Below, piece by piece: positions 45,225 through 53,730 of a DNA stretch of 64,000 bases. The notes under the pieces are model-generated. The model ran no database searches, was not told the DNA's origin, and saw only the letters and a list, made by a program, of their open reading frames with translations. The position numbers were made by a program, and so were the translations under genes. The stretch comes from Rhodobacterales bacterium 32-67-9 (GTDB lineage Bacteria; Pseudomonadota; Alphaproteobacteria; Rhodobacterales; Rhodobacteraceae): positions 1 to 64,000 of the forward strand of contig NCEA01000018.1 in NCBI GenBank assembly GCA_002280515.1, given 5' to 3'. How positions within the stretch are numbered: the first letter of the stretch is position 1; every line of letters starts with the position of its first letter.

Positions 45225-46544
45225 ATGTCTCATGTCTTTCCGCGCCACACCAAGTCGCAGCCCCCCGTCGCGGTGGGCGGCGATGGCTGCTACCTGATCG
45301 ACGCCTCGGGCAAGCGTTACCTCGACGGGTCGGGCGGCGCGGCGGTGTCCTGTCTAGGCCATGGTGACGCCGAGGTGACGGCGGCTATCAAGGCACAGCT
45401 CGACAAGGTGGCCTTTGCCCATACCGGCTTTTTCACCTCCGAACCGGCCGAGGCCCTGGCCGATCTTCTGATCGCCCATGCGCCCGAGGGGATCGACCGG
45501 GTCTATTTCGTCTCCGGCGGGTCCGAGGCGACCGAGGCGGCAATCAAGCTCGCCCGGCAATACTGGGTCGAAAAAGGCGAGCCACAGCGCGGCCGCCTCA
45601 TCGCCCGAAAGCAAAGCTATCACGGCAACACCATCGGTGCCCTGTCGGCGGGCGGCAACGAATGGCGCCGCGCGCAGTTCGCGCCGCTCTTGCTTGACGT
45701 GAGCCATATCGATCCATGTTACGAATACCGCCTGCGCGACGAGGGCGAGAGCCTCGAAGCCTATGGTCGCCGCGCCGCGGATGCTTTGGAAGAGGAATTG
45801 CTTCGGGTCGGTCCGGAGACGGTCATGGCCTTCATGGCCGAGCCGGTCGTCGGCGCCACCGCCGGGGCGCTGACCCCGGCACCGGGTTATTTCAGACGCA
45901 TCCGCGAGATCTGCGACAAATACGGCATCTTGCTGATCCTTGACGAGGTGATGTGTGGCATGGGCCGGACCGGCACGCTTTTTGCCAGCGAGCAGGATGA
46001 GGTGCGTCCTGACATCATCTGCATCGCCAAGGGTCTCGGCGCCGGGTACCAGCCGATCGGGGCGATGCTGTGCTCAGCCGAGATCTACAGCGCTATCGCC
46101 GATGGCTCGGGCTTCTTTCAGCACGGCCACACCTATATCGGCCATCCGGTCGCGACGGCGGCCGGCCATGCGGTGGTCTCGGCGATCCTCAATCGCGGGC
46201 TGTTGTCACGGGTGCGGGAGCAGGGCGACAAGCTTGCCGCTGCGTTCGAGGCCCGTTTCGGTCAGCATCCGCATGTCGGCGACCTGCGCGGCCGGGGCCT
46301 TTTTCGTGGCATCGAACTGGTCGAGGATCGTGCCACCAAGGCACCCTTCGATCCGGCACGCGGGGTGGCCGCCAAGATCAAGAAGGCGGCGTTCGAGGAG
46401 GGGCTGATCTGCTACCCTATGTCCGGCACGATCGACGGGCGGTCGGGCGACCACATCCTCATCGCGCCGCCCTTCATCATCGAGGACGCGCAGATCGGGG
46501 AACTGACGGACAAGCTCGCGCGTGCCATCGGCGCGGCGATCTGA
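45225..46544 (+). CDS. class III aminotransferase
   Basis: A 439-residue PLP aminotransferase of the omega-amino acid / diamine type. Motifs: LDGSGGAAVSCLGHG, FVSGGSEATEAAIKLARQY, LLILDEVMCGMGRTG (the PLP-binding Asp), and the lysine in CIAKGLGAGYQPIGA. AAAGGAG precedes ATG 45225. Members use amino groups remote from the carboxylate (GABA, putrescine, beta-alanine) with pyruvate or 2-oxoglutarate as acceptor. In context it would act on the amine or amino acid made by the preceding enzymes. 184 bp separate it from the previous gene, without another feature. Confidence 0.92.
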   Translation: MSHVFPRHTKSQPPVAVGGDGCYLIDASGKRYLDGSGGAAVSCLGHGDAEVTAAIKAQLDKVAFAHTGFFTSEPAEALADLLIAHAPEGIDRVYFVSGGSEATEAAIKLARQYWVEKGEPQRGRLIARKQSYHGNTIGALSAGGNEWRRAQFAPLLLDVSHIDPCYEYRLRDEGESLEAYGRRAADALEEELLRVGPETVMAFMAEPVVGATAGALTPAPGYFRRIREICDKYGILLILDEVMCGMGRTGTLFASEQDEVRPDIICIAKGLGAGYQPIGAMLCSAEIYSAIADGSGFFQHGHTYIGHPVATAAGHAVVSAILNRGLLSRVREQGDKLAAAFEARFGQHPHVGDLRGRGLFRGIELVEDRATKAPFDPARGVAAKIKKAAFEEGLICYPMSGTIDGRSGDHILIAPPFIIEDAQIGELTDKLARAIGAAI

Positions 46545-46556
46545 AGGGGTTTTGTG

Positions 46557-48221
46557 ATGGAACGGTATCTGGCTTTCGCCCTTGTCGTCGCGCTGACGCT
46601 GCTGTCGGCGCTGGGGCTGATCTGGAGCGGCTGGTTCCTGCTGCCGCTCGGCGTCTTCGGTGCGCTCTCAGCGCTCGGGGTCCACGATGTCGGGCAACGC
46701 CGGCACTCGATCCTGCGGAACTACCCGGTCATCGGCCACATGCGCTTCCTCTTCGAAGGGATCAGGCCAGAGATTCGCCAGTACCTGATCGAAAGCGATC
46801 AGGACGAGGAGCCGTTTTCGCGCGACGACCGATCGCTCGTCTATCAGCGCGCCAAGGGGGTGGAGGACAAGCGCCCCTTTGGTACCCGCCAGCGGGTCTA
46901 TGACGCGGGCTATGAATGGATCACCCATTCGATGGTGCCCCAGCACATCGCCGACCACGATTTCCGGGTGCGGATCGGCGGGCCCGACTGCCGGCAACCC
47001 TACGACGCCTCGCTCTACAACATCTCGGCGATGAGTTTTGGCGCGCTTTCCGGCAATGCAATCCTCGCGTTGAACCGTGGCGCGAAGAAGGGCAGGTTCG
47101 CGCATGACACGGGCGAGGGCGGCATCAGCCGCTATCACCGGCAAGGCGGCGGCGATCTCATCTACGAGGTCGGATCGGGGTATTTCGGCTGCCGCACACC
47201 GGACGGGCGGTTCGATCCGGAGCGGTTCCGCGAACAGGCCGCCGATCCGCAGGTGAAGATGATCGAGCTGAAGCTGAGCCAGGGAGCCAAGCCCGGTCAC
47301 GGCGGGGTGCTGCCGTCGTCGAAGGTCTCTTCAGAGATCGCCGAGGCGCGCGGTGTGCCGATGGGCACCGACTGTGTCTCGCCCGCCGCGCATCCGGAGT
47401 TCTCGACCCCCGTCGGACTGATCGAATTCATCGGCAGGCTCCGCGATCTCTCCGGCGGCAAGCCGGTCGGTTTCAAGCTCTGTATCGGGCACCGGCGGGA
47501 ATTCATGTGCGTGGTCAAGGCGATGCTGGAGACGGGGATCGTTCCCGACTTCATCGTCATCGACGGCAAGGAGGGCGGCACCGGTGCGGCACCGCTGGAG
47601 TTTGCCAACCATATGGGGATGCCGCTGGTCGAAGGGCTGACCTTCGCCCACAACACGCTGCGCGGTGCCGGCCTCAGGGATCGGCTGAAACTTGGCGCCT
47701 CGGGCAAGCTTGTCACCTCGTTCGACATCGCGCGGGTTCTGGCGCTTGGTGCCGATTGGGCGAATTCGGCGCGGGGCTTCATGTTCGCAATCGGGTGCAT
47801 CCAGGCCCAGGCGTGCCACACCAACCGCTGCCCGGTCGGCGTGGCGACGCAGGATCTGCTGCGCCAGCGCGCGCTTGATCCGGTCGACAAGGCGGAACGG
47901 GTCTACCGCTTTCATGAAAACACACTGAAGGCGCTCGCCGAAATGACCGGTGCAGCCGGCCTGTCCCATCCCGGAGAGTTCCTGCCACATCACCTGATCA
48001 TGCGCGAAACTGACCGCGACATGGTGACCGGCGATGAGATCTATCCCTATCTGCCCGATGGCTTCCTCTTGCGCGAAGAACCGGACGAGTTCGGATATCT
48101 CATGCGCTGGCGCCGGTCGCGGGCGGAAAGTTTCGCGCCCTTCGTCCCGCCGCCGGCGATGTCGAACGGAGAAGGCGCGCGCGGCAAGCGGGCGCGGCCT
48201 TTGGCGCCGGCGCAGGTCTGA
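46557..48221 (+). CDS. FMN-binding glutamate-synthase-like protein, membrane anchored
   Basis: About 554 residues. Two hydrophobic segments at the N-terminus (LAFALVVALTLLSALGLIWSG; WFLLPLGVFGALSAL) anchor the catalytic part. The FMN barrel has the glutamate-synthase features GEGGISRYH, KLSQGAKPGHGG, VIDGKEGGTGAAP and the 3Fe-4S cysteines in GCIQAQACHTNRCPVG. It lacks the glutamine amidotransferase domain and the GXGXG domain of GltB, so glutamate synthesis from glutamine is not expected; related short forms act in N-methylglutamate synthesis or are uncharacterised. The ATG at 46557 (or the GTG just before it) follows AAGGGG. Confidence 0.88.
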   Translation: MERYLAFALVVALTLLSALGLIWSGWFLLPLGVFGALSALGVHDVGQRRHSILRNYPVIGHMRFLFEGIRPEIRQYLIESDQDEEPFSRDDRSLVYQRAKGVEDKRPFGTRQRVYDAGYEWITHSMVPQHIADHDFRVRIGGPDCRQPYDASLYNISAMSFGALSGNAILALNRGAKKGRFAHDTGEGGISRYHRQGGGDLIYEVGSGYFGCRTPDGRFDPERFREQAADPQVKMIELKLSQGAKPGHGGVLPSSKVSSEIAEARGVPMGTDCVSPAAHPEFSTPVGLIEFIGRLRDLSGGKPVGFKLCIGHRREFMCVVKAMLETGIVPDFIVIDGKEGGTGAAPLEFANHMGMPLVEGLTFAHNTLRGAGLRDRLKLGASGKLVTSFDIARVLALGADWANSARGFMFAIGCIQAQACHTNRCPVGVATQDLLRQRALDPVDKAERVYRFHENTLKALAEMTGAAGLSHPGEFLPHHLIMRETDRDMVTGDEIYPYLPDGFLLREEPDEFGYLMRWRRSRAESFAPFVPPPAMSNGEGARGKRARPLAPAQV

Positions 48222-48252
48222 ACATGACCCTTTGCCAGAGACGGAGAACCGG

Positions 48253-48810
48253 ATGACAGATCCCCTGCCGCTTCGCCCGCTCGACGATGCCGAATGGCCC
48301 GAGGCGCTGGCCGACATGCAGACCGGCTTCGCCGGCGGGCTGAACGTCTACCGGACAATGGCGCACCATCCCGCGCTATTGCGGGCATGGGCCGGGTTGC
48401 GCGATCATGTAGTGGTGCAGACGACGCTTGGCCGCGAATTGTCCGAGGTGGCGATATTGCGCACCGGGGTGCGGCTCGGTTCTTCCTATGAGTGGAACCA
48501 GCATGTCGCGCGGGCGCGCAAATGCGGGCTCACCGATGCGCGCATCGGGACGATCCGGGGGGCACCAGAGGCGATGGCACCGGTGGACGGGGTGATCGCG
48601 CGGGCGGTCGATGAGCTTTTCGACACCTCCCGCCTGACGCCCGAGACGGCGGCCGACCTCGCCGGGGCGGTCGGCAAGGAGGGGGTGCTGGACCTCATGG
48701 CGACGGTGGGATTCTATTCGACGCTCGGCTTCATCCTCAACACCTTCGCCACGCCGCTAGACGACGACATCGCCGCCGAACTGGCCGCACGGCCCCTCGA
48801 CCCGGATTGA
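48253..48810 (+). CDS. carboxymuconolactone-decarboxylase-like (AhpD-type) protein
   Basis: A 185-residue all-helical protein of the CMD/AhpD superfamily. The segment SEVAILRTGVRLGSSYEWNQHVARARKCGLTD is where AhpD carries its CxxC and His; here the first Cys positions are Ser/Glu and only the later His is present, so the redox pair is absent. It starts 31 bp after the previous gene with GGAGAACCGG. It resembles gene products in aromatic or amine degradation loci with unknown activity. Confidence 0.82.
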   Translation: MTDPLPLRPLDDAEWPEALADMQTGFAGGLNVYRTMAHHPALLRAWAGLRDHVVVQTTLGRELSEVAILRTGVRLGSSYEWNQHVARARKCGLTDARIGTIRGAPEAMAPVDGVIARAVDELFDTSRLTPETAADLAGAVGKEGVLDLMATVGFYSTLGFILNTFATPLDDDIAAELAARPLDPD

Positions 48811-48905
48811 TGCCCGGGCCCACTTGATCTGGGTCATGGCTTTCGTGCGCCAATCTGAGATGATTTGCGGAAGTCCGACGAATGGAGCTTGATTTCCCTC
48901 CATTA

Positions 48906-48923
48906 CATTCATAAATGTGAATG
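48906..48923 (+). promoter_or_regulatory. ATTC-N8-GAAT operator (SqrR/BigR/ArsR type)
   Basis: CATTCATAAATGTGAATG is an inverted repeat CATTCA/TGAATG with a six-base spacer and contains ATTC-N8-GAAT, the pattern I know for the persulfide-responsive repressors SqrR and BigR (ArsR family). It lies 22 bp upstream of the start codon at 48945, where a repressor would block transcription or early elongation. No ArsR gene is in this window, so the regulator must be elsewhere. Confidence 0.6.
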
Positions 48924-48944
48924 CGTAGAAACCCGGAGGTTGTC

Positions 48945-49145
48945 ATGTCTCTCGATCGCACTGTCCTCGCCTTTGCCGGCGCCATGGTTCTTCTGTCAGT
49001 GGTGCTCACGGTATGGGTGTCGCCCTATTTCGTCTGGTTCACCGTCTTCATCGGGCTGAACCTCCTGCAATCGGCCTTCACCGGCTTCTGCCCGGCCGCG
49101 TCGATCTTCCGCAAGTTCGGTGTGAAGCCCGGCTGCGCATTCTGA
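48945..49145 (+). CDS. DUF2892-type small membrane protein
   Basis: A 66-residue protein with two membrane segments (AFAGAMVLLSVVLTVWVSPYF; FTVFIGLNLLQSAFTG) and a Cys-containing tail (TGFCPAASIFRKFGVKPGC), a pattern shared with YgaP-type DUF2892 proteins involved in sulfur transfer. GGAGG lies six bases upstream of the ATG at 48945; an earlier in-frame ATG at 48921 lies inside the operator and is not used. DUF2892 genes are commonly controlled by BigR/SqrR, which agrees with the palindrome upstream. The RND genes start 13 bp downstream. Confidence 0.85.
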   Translation: MSLDRTVLAFAGAMVLLSVVLTVWVSPYFVWFTVFIGLNLLQSAFTGFCPAASIFRKFGVKPGCAF

Positions 49146-49158
49146 AAGGTCGCATGCC

Positions 49159-50121
49159 ATGCGCGCGTTCCTGCTGATCACCAGCCTTCTGGCGTCCGGT
49201 CCGCTTCTGGCGGAGACGATCACCCTCGAACCGTCGCCGCTGACCGAGTGGAAATCGGTCTACGGCAGAGTCGAGACGCGCGAAACCGTGCCCGCACGGG
49301 CACGGATCGGCGGCATCGTCCAGTCGCTCTCGGTCAGCGAGGGCGACACGGTCACGGCGGGGCAGGAAATCGCGGTGATCCATGACGACAAGATCGCCTT
49401 CCAGATCGCCGCGCTCGACGCGCAGATCGCGGCGTTGAAAGCCCAGCTCGCCACCGCCGAGACCGAGCTTGAGCGCGGCCAGGCGCTGGTCGACCGGGGC
49501 GTGGCGACGGTGCAGCGCCTCGACCAGTTGCGCACCACGGTCGACGTGGTGCGCGGCCAGATCGCTTCGACCGAGGCGCAGCGCGACATTTCTGCCCAGC
49601 AGGCCTCGGAAGGCCGCGTCATCGCGCCGGGGGACGGGCTTGTCCTGACCGTGCCGGTGACGCTCGGTGCCGTGATCCTGCCGGGTGAGGCGGTCGCGAC
49701 GATCGGTGGCGGCGGCTTTTTCCTGCGGCTCGCGGTACCCGAGCGGCACGCCACCGCGCTGACCGAGGGAGCAGAGATTCGCATCACCTCGGCCGGGACG
49801 GCGGAAGCCGGGCGCATCGCCAAGCTCTATCCCCAGATCACCAATGGTCGCGTCGTCGCGGATGTGGAGGTCGAGGGGCTCGACACCGCCTATGTCGATG
49901 CTCGTGTTCTGGTGGAGCTTCCTGTCGGCGAGCGCATGGCGCTCCTGGTCCCGAAAGCCGCCGTCACCACGCGGTCGGGCCTCGATTTCGTCGCGGTCGA
50001 AGCGGAGGGGGGCGAGGCCGAGCGCGCCGTTGTCCTCGGAGAGACGGTGATCCGGGACGGCACCGAACTGCTCGAAGTGCTAAGCGGCCTCAACGCCGGC
50101 GACCGGGTGGTCGCGCCGTGA
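49159..50121 (+). CDS. RND efflux periplasmic adaptor (membrane fusion protein)
   Basis: A 320-residue adaptor with a Sec signal (MRAFLLITSLLASGPLLA, cleavage before ETI). It has the lipoyl-like halves RIGGIVQSLSVSEGDTVTAGQE and GRVIAPGDGLVLTVPVTLG around a coiled-coil hairpin (about 75-145; AALDAQIAALKAQLATAETELERG) and a beta-barrel and membrane-proximal domain towards the end. It links the RND pump to an outer-membrane channel; no TolC gene is nearby. The stop overlaps the pump gene (GTGA). Confidence 0.92.
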   Translation: MRAFLLITSLLASGPLLAETITLEPSPLTEWKSVYGRVETRETVPARARIGGIVQSLSVSEGDTVTAGQEIAVIHDDKIAFQIAALDAQIAALKAQLATAETELERGQALVDRGVATVQRLDQLRTTVDVVRGQIASTEAQRDISAQQASEGRVIAPGDGLVLTVPVTLGAVILPGEAVATIGGGGFFLRLAVPERHATALTEGAEIRITSAGTAEAGRIAKLYPQITNGRVVADVEVEGLDTAYVDARVLVELPVGERMALLVPKAAVTTRSGLDFVAVEAEGGEAERAVVLGETVIRDGTELLEVLSGLNAGDRVVAP

Positions 50122-53100
50122 GCAGCGAACCGCAGAAGCTTGGCATCGCCGGGGGGCTCACGCGGGCCTTCATCGTCTCGCCGCTGACGCCGCTTTTCCT
50201 GATGGCGGCCTTCGTCTTCGGCATCGTGGCGCTCCTCTCGCTTCCGCGCGAGGAAGAGCCGCAGATTTCCGTGCCGATGGTCGATATCCATGTCCAGGCC
50301 AACGGGTTGCGGGCCGAGGACGCGGTGAAACTGATCACCGAACCGCTGGAGACCATCGTCAAGGGCATCGACGGGGTCGAGCATGTCTATTCCCAGACCT
50401 CCGACGACCGTGTGATGGTGACGGCGCGCTTCCTCGTCGGTACTCCGTCCGACGCCGCGATCCTGCGCGTCCATGACAAGGTCCGCGCCAACAGTGACCG
50501 CATCCCGGTCGGCATTCCCGAACCGCAGATCGTCGGACGCGGCATCGACGACGTGGCGATCCTGTCGCTGACACTGGCGCCGAAACCGGAGGCGGCGGAC
50601 CGTGTCACCGCGCACGACCTGACCCGCATCGCCCGCGAACTGAGGACCGAGATCGCCAAGATCCCCGACGTCGGCCTGACCTATATCGTCGGCGAGACGA
50701 GCGAGCGCTTGCGCATCGCGCCGGACCCTGAGCGGCTGGCCCTTTACGGCGTCACGCTTCAGCAGCTTGCCGGCAAGGTCACCGGAGCCAACACCGCCTT
50801 TCCGACCGGACAGGTCCGCGACGCGGGCGAGCAGATCATGCTCGTCGCCGGCGAGACGCTGCGTTCGCCGGAAGAGATCGCCAATCTTCTGCTGACGACG
50901 CGCGACGGGCGGCCGGTCTATGTCCGCGACGTTGCCGATGTCAGCTTTGCCGCCGATGGCGAGGAACACCTCGTCGCCACGGTGTCGAAGGCCGAAGACG
51001 GGATCCGGCGCATTCCCTCGGTGACCCTTGCCGTGGCCAAGCGTGCCGGGTCCAACGCCGTGACAGTGGCCGAAGAGATCCTGCACCGCGCCCACGCGCT
51101 CGAAGGGACGCTGATCCCCGAAGAGGTCGGGTTGGAAGTCACCCGCGACTACGGCGAAAGCGCCAACGAGAAGGCGAACGAGCTTCTCTATCACCTTGCG
51201 CTTGCGACCGTGTCGATCATCCTGCTGGTCTGGATCGCCATCGGCCGGCGAGAGGCCTTCGTCGTCGCCATCGTGATCCCGGTGACGATCCTTCTCACAC
51301 TCTTTGCGTCGAACCTGATGGGCTACACGCTGAACCGCGTCTCGCTTTTCGCGCTGATCTTCTCCATCGGTATCCTCGTCGACGACGCCATCGTGGTGAT
51401 CGAGAACATTGCGCGCCACTGGGGCATGGGCGACGGACGCGACAGGCGGACAGCGGCTATCGACGCGGTGGCCGAAGTCGGCAACCCGACCATTGTCGCG
51501 ACCCTGACCGTGGTCGCGGCCCTTCTGCCGATGCTCTTCGTCTCGGGCCTGATGGGCCCTTACATGTCGCCGATCCCGGCGAACGCTTCGGCGGCGATGA
51601 TCTTCTCCTTCTTCGTCGCGGTGATGGTCACGCCGTGGCTGATGCTCAAGGTCGCCGGCAAGGCGCCCGCACACGGCCATGCGGATGGCGGCCACGGCGG
51701 CGCGCTTGGCCGCGCCTATAGTGCCGTCGCCCGGCCGATCCTCGCCTCCAAGGCGCGAAGCTGGGCCTTCATCGCGGCAGTCCTCGTACTGACGCTCGGC
51801 TCGCTCGCGCTCTTTTACACCAAGCATGTGACGGTCAAGCTCTTGCCTTTCGACAACAAGTCGGAACTGTCGGTGACCATCGACCTGCCCGAAGGATCAT
51901 CGGTCGAGGCGACGGATGCGGTGGCGCAGGCGGTCGCGAACGTCGTGCTCGACCTGCCCGAGGTCCGCTCGGTCCAGACCCATGCCGGCACCGCCGCGCC
52001 CTTCAACTTCAACGGCCTCGTGCGGCATTCCTATCTGCGCGCCTCGCCCGAGATGGGCGAAGTGGCGATCAACCTCCTGCCCAAGGGCGACCGCGACCGC
52101 ACCAGCCACGAGATCGCGCTGGAGATCCGCGAGCGGATCATGGCGCTGCCGGTGCCGGAGGGAACCAGCCTCAAGACCGTCGAACCGCCGCCGGGGCCGC
52201 CGGTGCTCGCCACGCTTCTGGCCGAGATTTACGGGCCAGATGCGAACACCCGCCGCACCGTCGCCGCCAAGGTCGAGGAGGCGTTCCGCTCCGTCCCCTT
52301 CATTGTCGATGTCGACAATTCCTACGGTGAGCCGGCGCGGCGGCTGCGCACCACCGTCTCGACCGACGCGGCGGAGTTCTTCCAGGTCCAGGAGGGCGAC
52401 GTCTTCGATACGATCGCCATCCTCAACGGCGGCACGACCATCGGTTATTCGCACCGGGGCGAAGGGCGTCCGCCGATCCCGATCCGCATCGAGCGGCCGA
52501 AGGGCGAACGCACGCTCGACGAACGCTTCCTGGCGACGCCGATTCCCGCCAACGTCCTGCCGGGTGCGCGCGGCGTGGTGGAGCTTGGCGACGTCGTCGA
52601 GGTCAGCGAGGAGCGCGCCTCCTTCCCGGTCTTCCGCCACAATGGCCGCGCCGCCGAGATGGTCACGGCGGAGCTTGCCGGCGATTTCGAGGCGCCACTT
52701 TACGGCATGCTCGCAGTTCAGGACGCGATCGACGCGCAGGACTGGACCGGGCTGCCGAAACCGACGATTTCGCTCCATGGCCAGCCGGATGACGAGACGC
52801 TGCCGACACTGCTCTGGGACGGTGAGTGGGAAGTGACCTGGGTCACGTTCCGCGACATGGGCGCGGCCTTCGGGATCGCGCTTCTGGGAATCTACATCCT
52901 CGTCGTGGCGCAGTTCGGCTCGTTCAAGGTGCCGCTGGTGATCCTGACGCCGATCCCGCTGACCTTCATCGGCATCCTCGGCGGCCACTGGGCCTTCGGC
53001 GCGCCGTTTTCCGCCACCTCGATGATCGGCTTCATCGCGCTTGCGGGCATCATCGTGCGGAACTCGATCCTGCTCGTCGATTTCATCCGCCATGCGAAAC

Positions 53101-53318
53101 GGCCCGACCGGCCGCTGACCGAGGTGCTGATCGAGGCGGGGGCGATCCGCTTCAAGCCGATCCTTCTGACGGCGCTCGCGGCAATGATCGGCGCGGCGGT
53201 GATTCTGACCGACCCGATCTTCCAGGGCCTCGCTATCTCGCTCCTCTTCGGACTCGCCTCGTCGACATTGCTGACGGTGCTGGTGATTCCGGCGGTCTAC
53301 CGGGTGCTGCGGACCTGA
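50118..53318 (+). CDS. RND-family efflux pump, inner-membrane subunit
   Basis: A 1066-residue HAE1/AcrB-type transporter: helix 1 near 25-45, two large periplasmic loops, and 12 membrane segments. The proton-relay pair is in GILVDDAIVVIEN (helix 4). EEEPQISVPMVDIHVQANG near the start and GVEHVYSQTSDDRVMVT match the porter domain. Substrates could be drugs, metals or membrane-active compounds. Given the operator and the DUF2892 gene, sulfide- or redox-linked expression is inferred. The GTG start is coupled to the adaptor gene. Confidence 0.93.
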   Translation: MSSEPQKLGIAGGLTRAFIVSPLTPLFLMAAFVFGIVALLSLPREEEPQISVPMVDIHVQANGLRAEDAVKLITEPLETIVKGIDGVEHVYSQTSDDRVMVTARFLVGTPSDAAILRVHDKVRANSDRIPVGIPEPQIVGRGIDDVAILSLTLAPKPEAADRVTAHDLTRIARELRTEIAKIPDVGLTYIVGETSERLRIAPDPERLALYGVTLQQLAGKVTGANTAFPTGQVRDAGEQIMLVAGETLRSPEEIANLLLTTRDGRPVYVRDVADVSFAADGEEHLVATVSKAEDGIRRIPSVTLAVAKRAGSNAVTVAEEILHRAHALEGTLIPEEVGLEVTRDYGESANEKANELLYHLALATVSIILLVWIAIGRREAFVVAIVIPVTILLTLFASNLMGYTLNRVSLFALIFSIGILVDDAIVVIENIARHWGMGDGRDRRTAAIDAVAEVGNPTIVATLTVVAALLPMLFVSGLMGPYMSPIPANASAAMIFSFFVAVMVTPWLMLKVAGKAPAHGHADGGHGGALGRAYSAVARPILASKARSWAFIAAVLVLTLGSLALFYTKHVTVKLLPFDNKSELSVTIDLPEGSSVEATDAVAQAVANVVLDLPEVRSVQTHAGTAAPFNFNGLVRHSYLRASPEMGEVAINLLPKGDRDRTSHEIALEIRERIMALPVPEGTSLKTVEPPPGPPVLATLLAEIYGPDANTRRTVAAKVEEAFRSVPFIVDVDNSYGEPARRLRTTVSTDAAEFFQVQEGDVFDTIAILNGGTTIGYSHRGEGRPPIPIRIERPKGERTLDERFLATPIPANVLPGARGVVELGDVVEVSEERASFPVFRHNGRAAEMVTAELAGDFEAPLYGMLAVQDAIDAQDWTGLPKPTISLHGQPDDETLPTLLWDGEWEVTWVTFRDMGAAFGIALLGIYILVVAQFGSFKVPLVILTPIPLTFIGILGGHWAFGAPFSATSMIGFIALAGIIVRNSILLVDFIRHAKRPDRPLTEVLIEAGAIRFKPILLTALAAMIGAAVILTDPIFQGLAISLLFGLASSTLLTVLVIPAVYRVLRT

Positions 53319-53517
53319 GCGTTGTCGCCCACCGACGCGAATTCGCCGCAATCCACGGGCCGGTTTCCTTGGAGCAGGCCGCAATTGATTGCCGGGACGG
53401 ATCAATACCCTGCGCCGATAGGGATTGCGGGCGGCGCGTATTTAAATCGCCGCTTCAACCGCCGCGAGAAATCCCCCGAAAATCCGCGACTGCGCCACGT
53501 TTCGGTCACCGTCCACA

Positions 53518-53529
53518 ATCATTAATGAT
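53518..53529. promoter_or_regulatory. 12-bp perfect palindrome ATCATTAATGAT
   Basis: A perfect palindrome in an AT-rich patch 33 bp upstream of a small gene, in otherwise GC-rich DNA. It may be an operator or part of a promoter. No factor can be named. Confidence 0.4.
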
Positions 53530-53562
53530 GTTGAGGGGCGTGAGACAAGACAGGACCGGAAC

Positions 53563-53724
53563 ATGAAAATCGCAGCGGCCATTATCAATCGTTTCTCCCG
53601 CAGCAAGACGGACGAGGTGGATGCGTTCGAGACGCGCCTGATGTCCATGGGCGCCGAGCGCACCCGCCGTAGCCGCGCTGTCCTGCCGACGCTTTTCGTC
53701 CGCGCCGGGCGCAGCATCGCCTGA
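53563..53724 (+). CDS. small basic protein of unknown function
   Basis: A 53-residue frame: MKIAAAIINRFSRSKTDEVDAF..., ending VLPTLFVRAGRSIA. It is rich in Arg and Ala, with no clear membrane helix; the N-terminal third could be an amphipathic helix. A weak AGGA lies 10 bases upstream. It ends seven bases before the mipZ stop, convergent. I do not recognise it. Codon use like the surrounding genes and a possible upstream regulatory palindrome support it moderately. Confidence 0.5.
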   Translation: MKIAAAIINRFSRSKTDEVDAFETRLMSMGAERTRRSRAVLPTLFVRAGRSIA

Positions 53725-53730
53725 GCGGTT

